Positions 1 to 34,800 of a DNA stretch of 64,000 nucleotides are shown one piece after another. The DNA is from Urophycis tenuis (taxonomy: Eukaryota > Chordata > Actinopteri > Gadiformes > Phycidae): the NCBI GenBank assembly GCA_036785325.1, contig JAXIVH010000247.1, forward strand, positions 30,001-94,000, read 5' to 3'. The number at the start of each line of letters is the position of its first letter. Positions within the stretch are counted from its first letter, which is position 1. The position numbers and the translations under genes are program-made. Under the pieces are notes generated by a model. It was not told where the DNA came from and made no database searches. It saw only the letters and a program-made list of their open reading frames with translations.

Positions 1-22033
<22,033 letters not shown>

Positions 22034-22077
22034 TGTTGTGCTCCTGCATCCTTAGCTGTCTTTTTCTCTGACTGGAC

Positions 22078-22829
22078 CTGAAAAATGTGAAATTACACAA
22101 TTTAGAGGTGAAGAGACTGATTGAATAGGTGTGTAGGATTTTAAGATGCTGCCAGCTTGTCCATAAAAACATGTCTCAGGATAATAATCACTATCAACAT
22201 CCAGGAAGTAGACACACAAACACAAAAGTGACTTAGTAAGGGATAGCTCATAATTGTGGTGAAAGAAAGCAAATTAAGTTTTCAAAACTGAAATCATTTG
22301 CTTTATTAATCACCCCATCGTTCACATAATGCTTTATCTTAACAGTAGGGTATTTTAGTATTCCAGTCTTGACAAAATAAATGATACACAGAGACGGACA
22401 TCAAATATATGACAAATGAAATGCATAGATTCATACACAGATCCATTATCAACGGCGTTTTTTGTTTTCAAATACACAAGACAAACGTGCTTATATTTTG
22501 CGTGGGTTTCGGTACATTAGAAAAGTTAATTAAACGTGATGTGACTGGAGTGTTCTTTATGAACAGATTATCAGGTCACCTTCCTCACATGGAATAAGGT
22601 GAATGTAAACATATCATACAAGGTCTCTGCTGAGGGGAACCACCACAACCTAATGTGTGGATCACAGCTGACGTCGGAAGTCAGAAGTCAGAAAGATGTG
22701 CTGTATTGATGAGTAGGTTTTCACATCCAAGTAGTTTGACTTGGTGCTTAGTATTTACAGTAAACAATCAATATACTAATAACAATTAACTAAAGACAAT
22801 GACAATAAAAATCAACACAGTGCAAGATG
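22078..22829. other. nsd3 5' intron, unique part
   Basis: AT-rich intron upstream of the first coding exon. No exon recognised. Confidence 0.5.
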
Positions 22830-22839
22830 GACGTGGACC

Positions 22840-23742
22840 ATCTCCACCTGCAGATGTAATATCACAGCTGGGTGAACGCAAGACATGTCTGGATCACAGC
22901 TGGTGTGAACCATCTCTACCTGCATATGTAATATCACAGCTGGGTGAACCATTTCTACCTGCAGATGTAATATCACAGCTGGCGTGAACCATCTCTACCT
23001 GCATATGTAATATCACAGCTGGGTGAACCATCTCTACCTGCATATGTAATATCACAGCTGGGTGAACCATCTCTACCTGCAGATGTAATATCACAGCTGG
23101 CGTGAACCATCTCTACCTGCATATGTAATATCACAGCTGAGTGAACCATCTCTACCTGCAGATGTAATATCACAGCTGGGTGAACCATCTCTACCTGCAT
23201 ATGTAATATCACAGCTGGTGTGAGCCATCTCTACCTGCAGATGTAATATCACAGCTGGTGTGAACCATCTCTACCTGCATATGTAATATCACAGCTGGGT
23301 AAACCATCTCTACCTGCAGATGTAATATCACAGCTGGTGTGAATCATCTCTACCTGCATATGTAATATCACAGCTGGGTGAACCATCTCTACCTGCAGAT
23401 GTAATATCACAGCTGGTGTGAACCATCTCTACCTGCAGATGTAATATCACAGCTGGGTGAACCATCTCTACCTGCAGATGTAATATCACAGCTGGTGTGA
23501 ACCATCTCTACCTGCAGATGTAATATCACAGCTGGGTGAACCATCTCTACCTGCATATGTCATATCACAGCTGGGTGAACGCAAGACATGTCTGGATCAC
23601 AGCTGGTGTGAACCATCTCTACCTGCATATGTAATATCATAGCTGGTGTGAACCATCTCAACCTGCAGATGTAATATCATAGCTGGTGTGAACCATCTCA
23701 ACCTGCAGATGTAATATCACAGCTGGGTGAACGCAGGACATG
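22840..23742. repeat. 39/40-bp minisatellite, about 23 copies
   Basis: Unit ACCTGCATATGTAATATCAC then AGCTGGGTGAACCATCTCT in the 5' intron of nsd3. Two variable sites alternate (CATATG/CAGATG and GGGTG/GGTGTG). A longer interrupting variant with GCAAGACATGTCTGGATC occurs near 22875, 23580 and 23732. Confidence 0.93.
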
Positions 23743-24868
23743 TCTGGATAGTTGAAGCGACCGAGCAACAACAACCCAGTCCATGTTGACTGGATCATTT
23801 AGAGCTGCGATGGAACTGCTAGCACACGGCTACCGTGCATGCTCGACATTTGTTTTGCACACAAAGAAATATACATCAGCATTCTCCGTTTAAAACGGCG
23901 ATGGGTGCTGCTGCGTTCGGTTACGTGTCGAAATGCTTGGCGATGTATCTTCGATAGTAAGGTGAGAACCAACCATATGAAAGGAAGCTAACGCTGGCTA
24001 TGCTACAGTGCTGCCAACATGGCTGCCTATAGCCTTTAAATCAGACGGTGTCCTGTGGTAAGACCTCCATCCCTGGCCCGACAAGCCCCACTATATGACA
24101 CGATGGGGACTGATAGCAGGGTAAACACATCCATTTGGACCACAAGTACCAGTGAACAAAAATCTACACAGAGCCACACATACAGGGTCGAGATGCAGTC
24201 AAATTAAAATATGTCATACCTTCAGCGTGTCCCATTCTAAACGCATACACCAGGGATCTCTTCCTCGTACAATCTGTGTGAACTGTAAAAAAAAAACACA
24301 CTAAACGGGAGAATAAGGATACTGCGGAGGCCTCCGCTTGGCTCTTCCTTCTGGGGGGTTAGGGTGAGTGGTCGATCCACTCGCTGCGACTCTTCCTGGA
24401 TCTGGGGGCTGGCATCGTGGAGACTGAAGAGCCTCGGCTGGGAGAATAAGCCCGACTCTCTTCCCCTATGTAGCTTCAGAGACCCCAGCTCCCTCTGGCT
24501 CGAACAAAAGCGCCTGGCTCGGGCCTGGTGGTCGCTCTTCGATCAACAAGCTCGACTGGAGGGGCCGACCACCGCACATCGAGATGGGGAGATTTGGTGT
24601 ATATGTAATTCTTAACGCACCAAATTAAATTCCACAACTATTAAAACAGGCACACTATAACTAAACGGAGGACGTGTATAAGCTCCCGTGAAATAATGGG
24701 TTTTTTATACATAATGAAGATGAAGCGGCATTATTATTATTAAAATAAACCACCAAACTAGTTCACCAGCAATATAACAAGTCTTGTGAAAAAATAATGT
24801 CAATGCATACTGTAATACGGATTCCTTTTTTTGCACACATTAAAGGAAATATAATATATAAAGTAACA
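23743..24868. other. Upstream region of nsd3, probable 5' UTR exon(s)
   Basis: Contains a candidate minus-strand donor GCTGAAG|GTATGA (exon side ending at 24220) and moderately GC-rich sequence at 24320-24600. A non-coding first exon of nsd3 is expected here but cannot be fixed from sequence. Confidence 0.35.
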
Positions 24869-24957
24869 GAGCTGCGGTATGATGTACCGGCCTTCTGATT
24901 GGCTGCTGGGACCGAGCTGCGGTATGATGTGCTAGCCTTCTGATTGGCTGCTGGGAC

Positions 24958-24965
24958 TGACGTCA
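24958..24965. promoter_or_regulatory. CRE site (TGACGTCA)
   Basis: Perfect 8-bp palindromic CREB/ATF consensus immediately downstream, relative to letm2, of the second inverted CCAAT box. Binding is inferred from the motif and its promoter position. Confidence 0.6.
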
Positions 24966-24999
24966 CTCCCCTTGCCTGATCCCGCGAGCACAACAACCA

Positions 25000-25375
25000 C
25001 GTTCGTGACCTCTTCAGCGGCTGCGGGAGCTGCGTCGTCGGAAGGACATTATGAATTATAGACTTTTAACGCGTTTCTGTACGTTTTAAACACACTGTAA
25101 ATGGGTTTAACGTCACAACAGTCGCTATACTCCCCGAAGATCCTACATCGGCAGTGAATGGATTGTTTTGTGGAAGTCTCTCGAAGAGGCCTCGCAGCAA
25201 CAACCCGCAGTCGGCCGGAGGTTCGTCATCAGCCGACCTCCATTTTCAGCCCTGAGCACCGAACCCCCAGAATAACCAGCCCACCTGCTACCGACCAGCT
25301 ACGGACCAGCTACCGACGTGCTACGAGCTTGTGATGCGAGGCCGAGAGCCGACCAGTCAGAAATACAGAACTACA
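25000..25375 (+). other. letm2: letm2 inferred non-coding first exon
   Basis: CpG-rich sequence downstream of the CRE, ending at a plausible donor ACA|GTGAGT at 25375/25376. It contains several upstream ATGs (25051, 25100, 25158, 25334) and no long coding frame. The 5' boundary is not determined from sequence; transcript data would be needed to fix it. Confidence 0.5.
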
Positions 25376-25735
25376 GTGAGTGAGGTGTTTTGGGGTGCTG
25401 CTCCACAAACTGGAAACCAACCCTACCCGGCGCTGCTCTGTTGGTTGCTCGTGTGTCATTTCATACTCGTACTTCTTGGAACGCGTTCTTGGTTTACAGT
25501 CAACTTCCTCGGAAGTGTCGCAGGTGGCCGTCGTGTATGGCGTCTATTTACGTGGAGTACACGTGACGTGGACGCAGCTCGTACATGGGCAGGCAGGGTG
25601 TAGTGGGCCCAGTGGGTTACATTTACATTACATGTCCATTTACATTACCCCCCCCCCCCGTCGTTCTTTTGTGCACCCTCTGCACGTCACCTTGTGTTAA
25701 CCCTGTCACTCAAAAAATGCCTTTCTGTTTCGCAG

Positions 25736-25804
25736 AAGATCGTAAGGTGTTGCGGTCATGGCGGTGTATAGTTCACAGGTGCTCCTTGCTGTTACAAGAT
25801 CGAG
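25736..25804 (+). CDS. letm2: letm2 exon 2 with start codon
   Basis: Acceptor TTTCGCAG at 25728-25735, ATG at 25758, donor CGAG|GTATGT, phase 2. It encodes MAVYSSQVLLAVTRS; human LETM2 starts MAFYSYNSVLAIARTR, so this start is well supported. Confidence 0.92.
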
Positions 25805-28800
25805 GTATGTTGATTTGGGTTCGACGTTTGTCCAATGGGTTTTTAGATTAGATTAAAACGTATAGCGACACCCTCTTTAATACACGGGGAGTCCATGTTT
25901 ACTGTAACGTGAACACTTATCTGTTATCATGGTGGCCTGTGACTAGCAGGACATCTTGATTTGCATCACATTGTGTGCCCATAACGGCGCACATCCATGG
26001 ATTAGATTAGGTTCTATTTGGAGTCAAAATAATCACTTTTGCTAGACAGTTGAAGTGACATTTGTGCATTAAAATGAATCGGTAAAAAGGGCAAATACTA
26101 TCCACACCTTAGAACCTAAGATTGTGATTGTTAGTTTAGTGTACCACACAGCTGTTAGTTTGAACATGAGTTCTACAGTTACTCTCTCTGTGGTCCACAG
26201 AGGCTCCTACATAAGGAACAGCTGCTCCTCTTTCCCACCCAAAGCCTACCTTCACGTGGGCCCTCCCAGCCCCATAGCACCCTCGTGTCCACGGAGACGT
26301 GTCCCCCCCCCCTACCGCCCCCCCGCCCCGGCGCTGCTGGCCCGCTCGCTGCACAGCTCCGCCCCCTGGCTCCAGGACTCCAGGCAGTCTCAGGAGGACA
26401 CCAAGGCCCCCGCTGCCCCGCCACACCATGTCCCCGCGGGGGACTCTGCCACGCCCCCCTCCCACCCTCCGCCGCCCCCCAGCGCGGCGGCCGTCTCCCA
26501 GGCCCAGGAGAAGGCGGTGAGGAAGACCATGTACCAGAGGGTGGTGGACGAGCTGAAGCACTACTATAACGGCTTCCGCCTGCTGGGCATCGACACCACG
26601 ATCGCTGGCCGGATGGTGTGGAGGCTGCTGCACGGACAGCTGCTCACGCGCAGGGAGAGGAGACGGGTAAGGGCTGGAGCACAACACCTTCTGTGTTTAC
26701 CTTTTGTTGTTTCACATGTCGACACAACAAGCTCTCCCTCCTGCTGACTTCCACCTCCACACAACACCGGAGGGTTGATAATGTTTCAAAAAGAAACTGG
26801 TCTGATGGTGATTTCAGTTGATTTTTAGGTGGGCTGGAGCCGTGGGGCGACTCTTACAGTGTCAACAGTATTTCTTCATTTAGTTTGGTTATTAAAAGGC
26901 ATAGATGTACAGGAAGCGACATTCTGTGAGATGAATCCACTGCTGTCAATACCAAAGGCTGCGATGTGGCAAACTATCCCCCTGTTAAAGTGATGGTTCG
27001 GAGTAAAATTCACCCTGAGGTCATTTCCACCAATAATCCAGCCAAATACCCCCTCAGATGCATTTTTAGCGACAGTCAATATTTACCAAGTTTAGGGGTA
27101 TCAGCCGAATGGCTTAGTACTGGAGTGAATGGTACAGTGTGTACATCTCATAAAACAACTTCTGTAGTAGTACATATATGGTCTGTACTCACAAAACAAG
27201 GCATTTTAAAGTTTGTAAGTACACCAGGAGTTTATTCAAAAGAGCACTTTCCTGATAGCTTCAACTCTCTGTTGCTAAGGCTACCACTGTGTCGACGTCA
27301 CTTCCGTCTTTCTGGAAAAGTTCGTAAAAGGCCTCTTCAACTATATACAAATAAATGGGAATATAAAATCTAAACTATGGATTTGGGGACTGTCGTACAC
27401 AACAAACAGTGTACATGATATCAAGTATTCAATTATTTCAGTTGTCAATACATTTCGATGGAGTGTTGAATTCACTTACTTTTTTCTTACACTTGTGAGT
27501 TTTGAAGAGGACTTTTACAAACTTTTCCGGAAAGACGGAAGTGATGTCGATGCAGCGGTAGCCTTAGCAACAGAGAGTTGAAGCTATCAGGTAAGTGCTC
27601 TTTTAAATAAACTCCTGGTGTACTTACAAACTTTAAAATGCCTCGTTTTGTGAGTACAGACCATATATGTACTACTGCAGAAGTTGGGTAACAATCCATG
27701 CATTATTAGTGGGGTAATTTACGAGATGTACACACTGTACCACTCACTCCAGTACTAAGCCATTCGGCTGATACCCCTAAACTTGATAAATATTGACGTC
27801 ACTAAAAATGCATCTGAGGGGGTATTTGGATGGATTATTGGTGGAAATTACCTCAGGGTGAATTTTACTCCGAACCATCACTTTAACCAGAAACCAAACT
27901 GTCCCCCTGTTAACCAAAAACCAAACTGTCCCCCCGTTAACCAGAAACCAAACTGTCCCCCCATTAACCAGAAACCAAACTGTCCCCCCGTTAACCAGAA
28001 ACCAAACTGTCCCCCCCCCCCCCCCCCGTTAACCAGAAACCAAACTGTCCCCCCGTTAACCAGAAACCAGACTGTCCCCCCGTTAACCAGAAACCAGACT
28101 GTCCCCCCGTTAACCAGAAACCAAACTGTCCCCCCGTTAACCAGAAACCAAACTGTCCCCCCGTTAACCAGAAACCAAACTGTCCCCCCGTTAACCAGAA
28201 ACCAAACTGTCCCCCCGTTAACCAGAAACCAAACTGTCCCCCCGTTAACCAGAAACCAAACTGTCCCCCCGTTAACCAGAAACCAAACTGTCCCCCCGTT
28301 AACCAGAAACCAAACTGTCCCCCCGTTAACCAGAAACCAAACTGTCCCCCCGTTAACCAGAAACCAAACTGTCCCCCCCGTTAACCAGAAACCAAACTGT
28401 CCCCCCCGTTAACTAGAAACCAAACTGTCGCCCCGTTAACCAGAAACCAGACCCTGCCCCCCGTTAACCAGAAACCAAACTGTCCCCCCGTTAACCAGAC
28501 CCTGCCCCCTCTTAACCAGAAACCAAACTGTCCCCCTGTTAACCAGAAACCAAACTGTCCCCCCTGTTAACCAGAAACCAAACTGTCCCCCCTGTTAACC
28601 AGAAACCAAACTGTCCCCCCGTTAACCAGAAACCTAACTGTCCCCCCGTTAACCAGAAACCAAACTGTCCCCCCGTTAACTAGAAACCAAACTGTCCCCC
28701 CGTTAACTAGAAACCAAACTGTCCCCCCGTTAACTAGAAACCAAACTGTCCCCCCGTTAACTAGAAACCAAACTGTCCCCCCGTTAACCAGAAACCAAAC

Positions 28801-31800
28801 TGTCCCCCCGTTAACCAGAAACCAAACTGTCCCCCCGTTAACCAGAAACCAAACTGTCCCCCCGTTAACCAGAAACCAAACTGTCCCCCCTGTTAACCAG
28901 AAACCAAACTGTCCCCCCTGTTAACCAGAAACCAAACTGTCCCCCCGTTAACCAGAAACCTAACTGTCCCCCCGTTAACCAGAAACCAAACTGTCCCCCC
29001 GTTAACTAGAAACCAAACTGTCCCCCCGTTAACCAGAAACCAAACTGTCCCCTTGTTAACCAGAAACCAAACTGTCCCCCCGTTAACTAGAAACCAAACT
29101 GTCCCCCCGTTAACTAGAAACCAAACTGTCCCCCCGTTAACCAGAAACCAAACTGTCCCCCCGTTAACCAGAAACCAAACTGTCCCCCCGTTAACCAGAA
29201 ACCAAACTGTCCCCCCGTTAACCAGAAACCAAACTGTCCCCCCGTTAACCAGAAACCAAACTGTCCCCCCGTTAACCAGAAACCAAACTGTCCCCCCGTT
29301 AACCAGAAACCAAACTGTCCCCCCGTTAACCAGAAACCAAACTGTCCCCCCGTTAACCAGAAACCAAACTGTCCCCCCGTTAACCAGAAACCAAACTGTC
29401 CCCCCCCCCCCCCCGTTAACTAGAAACCAAACTGTCGCCCCGTTAACCAGAAACCAGACCCTGCCCCCGTTAACCAGAAACCAAACTGTCCCCCCTGTTA
29501 ACCAGAAACCAAACTGTCCCCCCGTTAACCAGAAACCAGACCCTGCCCCCTGTTAACTAGAAACCAAACTGTCCCCCTGTTAACCAGAAACCAAACTGTC
29601 CCCCCGTTAACCAGAAACCAAACTGTCCCCCCGTTAACCAGAAACCAAACTGTCCCCCCGTTAACCAGAAACCAAACTGTCCCCCCGTTAACCAGAAACC
29701 AAACTGTCCCCCCGTTAACCAGAAACCAAACCCTGCCCCCTCCCAACTTGCCCATCAAGTTCCAGTTTCAGGCCATGTCCACACCAATGCATTTTTGTTA
29801 AAGGGATATTTCGCCATTTTTGGAAATAAGCTCATTTTCCACCTTCCCTCGAGCAAAACAATCGATCTTTACCCTTTTCCCGTTCATCCAGCCGTTCTGT
29901 GAGTCTGGCGGTACAACTTTTAGCTGTAGCTTAGCATAGATCATTGAATCGCATTAGACCATTAGCATCTCGCCCGCTTAGAAGTGATATGACGCGCCTC
30001 AAAGTATAGTCCCGGTATACCACCGGTAATAGCAGGTTATCACGTTGGTTGTATTGCCGGAAGAAGCCTACAGGAACTATTGAGGCGCTGTGTCATATCA
30101 CTGCGCCCATGGTACCTTTGCAACTTTCCTTGATTATTATGCCAGAATGAGAGTATAGTTCCGGGTAAAATCAGCCTAGAAAATCGCCAAGTTTCATTTT
30201 CCGTCGGTCTTATTGCACTTTCAAACTTGAGAAGAGACCAGTTTTAAATGGGAAAAATTCTGGAAATCGTAGTCACTTCTAAGCGGGCGAGATGCCAATG
30301 GTCTAATCCGATTCAATGATCTATGCTAAGCTACAGCTAAAAGTTGTACCGCCAGACTCACAGAACGGCTGGATGAACGGGAAAAGGGTAAAGATCGATT
30401 GTTTTGCTCGAGGGAAGGTGGAAAATGAGCTTATTTCCAAAAATGGCGGAATATCCCTTTAAAGGCAACAAAAAAGCTTTTCTTTCATGCAAGGCCCTTT
30501 CACAAGCTAACGGCTACACTACAAGCTCACCTCCACGCCGACCCAAGACGTCCTGGTCTTTCTTTTACCACGGCTGTGCCTCCTCTGTAGTGTGTTCTGA
30601 GCAGCCGGCTGCTTCCTGTTCTCTGAAACCAGGATGAGAAGTCTTGTGGGCGAGGCTGTAGCCTCAGCAGAGCTGGGGATGTCATTTAGTTTAGCTAAAT
30701 GCACATGAATAAAGGAGGTAAACAAGACTTCAACAGGACACTCACTACCAGAACAGTGAATCGGGCTGTTAGGTTCAGTTCATTGGACTCTTTTTAAATG
30801 TAATCTAATTCCCAGCTAGGACACTTTTCTTCGTTCCATAGATGCAGCAGCGATTTGTTTATTTCTGGGTGATTACTCCAAACTGATGTATGTATGTTTA
30901 AGTTGTATTCATTGACTTAAAGACTTAAAGGATGACTTAAAGGGTGTAGCAACATGGGGGCTTAGCTCCATATTGAGTTATTACCAGTAATTAATTACTT
31001 CATATAGTTGCTGATTTACTGACACAAATTGAGCTGTTGTTGGCCTACATTTCCCTCCACATAATTTGCCAAAGTCTGTAACTGGGTCTGTAACACCAAC
31101 GTGACTTTTTACTTCAACTACTACAGGTAGTGCAGGCGATGGCGTGCAGGTCACGTTGGTTCTATTGACAGAAGTAACAGGGAGAGGAGGAGAGGAACTT
31201 TTAGGAGTGATGATATTATATCTCCCAGGTTTGCTCCCAGGTTTTATTTCGCCATACATTATAGTTATCCTTTTTATCTGCTTAGAAAATTGCCATGTTT
31301 CATTTTGTGTAACCATACTTCGTGTAACTACTCATATAACCGTATTTAAATAGGGAAAACGTGGAAGTGCTTGGTCACTTCTAACTTCACCCCTGTTTGG
31401 ATCCTAAGGAGGACATCTTCCATTGGTTTTCACTTCAACCTACCGTCTCTTATCCTGAAGCAAAGATGCTGTGCGGCGTCTTGCTTTGGCTGTATTGTTG
31501 TTATACATGCTGTTTCTTCTTCTCTCAGCTGCTGAGGACATGCGCCGACCTGTTTCGCCTGGTCCCCTTCACAGTCTTCATCATCGTTCCCTTCATGGAG
31601 TTCCTCCTGCCCGTCTTCCTGAAGCTCTTCCCAGACATGCTGCCCTCCACCTTTGAAACCGAGTCCAAAAAGGCACGTTGTGTTGGCACCGCCGCAATGT
31701 GACCCACACTGACCACACCTTTCTTCTTACCACGCCGTGGATATGTAGCGGCCCCAAACGTCATCACTCAGAAGTCTGCGGCCAGCTGCTCTGTCACGTG

Positions 31801-34800
31801 AGGGGCTCCCTCCTGCACTCGTGCCCCTTTGTAAGAAGAGAGGCCTGAGTGTCAGAGTGATGAGCAGGTCTGAGTTGTGAGGGTTGAGGTCACATTCAGC
31901 GTTCTCATGGCCCACGCCAGAGTGGACACAGATGAACCCAGAATGAAAGGGACACGGGGGGAGCTTTTGGAGGCAGAAGGGTTTTGCAGACTTCAGACGC
32001 CCTCCACTCGCTCTGTTGGTGCGTCCCGAGTCTTTAAACCCCCGGGACGCACTTTCCACACCAAGCGCCACGCTGTCTGCTGAACACAGACGTGCAGCGT
32101 GGGCCGTGATGCTCTGCCGCCGTCTGAAAGGCGGGACGCCCCCTCCGGCCCGGGGCCATACGCTCTGTACATGAGAGGAGGAGAAAGGCTGCAGCATCCC
32201 TGCCCTGGAACAGGGGCTGTAAGGGGGCCTGGAACAGGGACTGGTCAGCCCGGGGGGCCTGGAACAGGGGCTGTAAGAGGGGCTGGTCGAGCTGGGGGGC
32301 CTGGAACAGGGGCTGTAAGAGGGGCTGGTCGAGCTGGGGGGCCTGGAACAGGGGCTGTAAGAGGGGCTGGTCGAGCTGGGGGGCCTGGAACAGGGGCTGT
32401 AAGAGGGGCTGGTCAGCCCGGGGGGCCTGGAACAGGGGCTGTAAGAGGGGCTGGTCAGCCCGGGGGGCCTGGAACAGGGGCTGTAAGAGGGGCTGGTCGA
32501 GCTGGGGGGCCTGGAACAGGGGCTGTAAGAGGGGCTGGTCAGCCCGGGGGGCCTGGAACAGGGGCTGTAAGAGGGGCTGGTCAGCCCGGGGGGCCTGGAA
32601 CAGGGGCTGGTCAGCCCGGGGGGCCTGGAACAGGGGCTGGTCAGCCCGGGGGCACCCTGTGCCGCTGGTGGGTCACTGAAGAAGCCTGGATCTCACACAA
32701 CAATAATGACAACAATACAAGCAACATCACCCCCCCATGTTGCTTGTATTGTTGTCATTATTGTTGTGTGTGTGTGTGATCAGGGCTTCTTCAGTGAAGG
32801 GACCCATATAGGGTTCTTGTAGAACATTCAGCATTTCAGTCTGTGCTCTTGCTGCTGCCAAAGATGGTGTGTTTTTTAGTTTTGTTTTAATAGATAGTTT
32901 GACGTGACATGAGGTCTATTAGTATGATTATGAGTCCTGGTGAAATTTGCTGGTGGCCCTGCACTGTAGAGAAGTATCTTTCCTTCACCACTAGGTTTTG
33001 ATGAACCCAGTGCTGGTAACATTATCGAGTAAGACAAACCCATAGAGGGCAGATACAAGACACAGCTGGTTGAAGCTCATTTGTGACAAGAAAGGGATAA
33101 CATCAGCATTATGGATTTATTTTCTCAGTCTGGAGCCTGTCAAGACGTTCTCCTCAGACCTAACTGTGGTGTTGACATTTAATCGAACATGGAAGCTAGA
33201 TGGACCTCAACATTGGTACAATCTGTACAACACAAGAGCAGACAGACAGAAGTGCCAATTTTTTTTTTTTTTTACAAATTTGGTCATACGTCGGTATGAA
33301 TTTAAACAAATGTGCATATCATGACGTCACTGACTGGGTCTCCAACCCGTAAAAGTTTAGTGGTCTCCTAAACTCGGTCGACACTGTAAGACTCGAGGGG
33401 AGAAGGGATGGGTAAAGATCTGGGCACAGGTCTTCCAGAACATTGTGTCACGTTATAGCGGAGTCGAGATATTTCAATGCATTTATTTAATGTAATGCTA
33501 CGGTGCCTGAACCCATATAACTTTGAACGGTGACCGTGAACATTTTCTTTACTGCAGCCGCAGCCATCATAACAGACAAGCGCGATGAAATAAAGCGAAT
33601 ATAAAAGAAAGAACTTAGCCTACATGTGTATGTAGGCAATTTATATATGTAGGCAATTTATAGTTGCATTAGTTGTTTGAAGAGTAAAAAAACAACGGTC
33701 GGTCTTAACGCAAGTTTACAACCGGCAAGTCGGTCGGACTAAAAGGGAAAAAAAAAATATTTGGGTCGGTCCTAAATCGACAGGATCGGTCGGGTTACGG
33801 CAAACCAGAATATTTTGAAGGATGGCTTCATGATCCTGCTTGCCTTGACTCCCCCCTTGTCTGCACACTGCGTTTACAGTGCGTTTCACCTGAGCCACCG
33901 CCTGCTCCACATCAATGGGTGCCTTGCCATCGGTGTTTGTTTTATACCATCTGTTGCGACACCATCCCACGGGCCATAAACCTCTTCACTAAAACAACAT
34001 CTGCTCCGTCTGCAGGAGGAGAAGCAGAAGAAGGGCCTGGCGGCCAAGTTGGAGCTGGCCAAGTTCCTCCAGGAGACCATCGCCGAGATGGCGCGCAGGA
34101 ATAAGGCCAGGGCTCTGACCGAGGACGAGACGCAGCGCTTCTCCACTTACGTCCAGAAGGTAAGTTGGCCGGGAGCCGTGCTCGCGTCACGCCGGCCCGC
34201 GATTGGCTGTTCCCGCAGACGTCCTCGTGCCGCAGCGTCTGGGACGGCTCGTCTCTGTCAATCTTTAACCGGTGACCTCATCCAGATAACGTGTTCCTGT
34301 TTGGCCGATGTGAGACATGGTGTCACAGGGTGCTAGAGGACCAGAGCACCCTGCCTGGGAGCAGTTTATAGACCTCTTTTACCGCATGGTCCTTAACCGT
34401 GACCTTTTGTTATCCCTTGAATGAAACCAAAAGGTCCGGCACACCGGAGAGCAGCCGACCACCAAGGACATTGTGAAGTTCTCCAAGCTGTTTGAGGACG
34501 AGCTGACCCTGGAGCACCTGGAGCGCCCCCAGCTGGTGGCCCTGTGCAAGCTGCTGGAGCTGCAGCCCATCGGCACCAATAACCTGCTGCGCTTCCAGCT
34601 GATGCTGCAGCTCCGCAACATCAAGGCGGACGATGAGGTGCAGGGGGCTCGGGGGGCAGGGGCCCAGCCCCAAGTGGGTGGAGCCCTAGTGTGACTGTGT
34701 GGTCACATCCTGCTTAGCACCAAGTGGGTGGAGCTGGAGCCCTAGTGTGACTGTGTGGTCACATCCTGCTGAGCCCCAAGTGGGTGGAGCTGGAGCCCTA

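Larger units (their letters stand above)
24869..25375. promoter_or_regulatory. Divergent nsd3/letm2 promoter
   Basis: This stretch lies between the two head-to-head genes. A 45-bp module is present twice in tandem (from 24869 and 24914), each copy with an inverted CCAAT box (ATTGG at 24898-24902 and 24943-24947), the NF-Y site common in bidirectional promoters. A perfect CRE palindrome TGACGTCA follows at 24958-24965. No TATA box is obvious between the CRE and the CpG-rich letm2 leader (about 25000-25330). Start sites are inferred only. Confidence 0.7.

Noticed and set aside
24364..24615. 83-residue ORF near the nsd3 upstream region
   Set aside because: No recognisable motif, and it probably overlaps untranslated or regulatory sequence.
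25331..25851. ORFs of about 90-106 residues after the letm2 promoter
   Set aside because: They cross the inferred exon 1 donor and intron. The conserved LETM2 start lies at 25758 in another frame.
27783..29758. ORFs with repeated NQKPNCPP or LTRNQTVPP
   Set aside because: 27-bp minisatellite translation.
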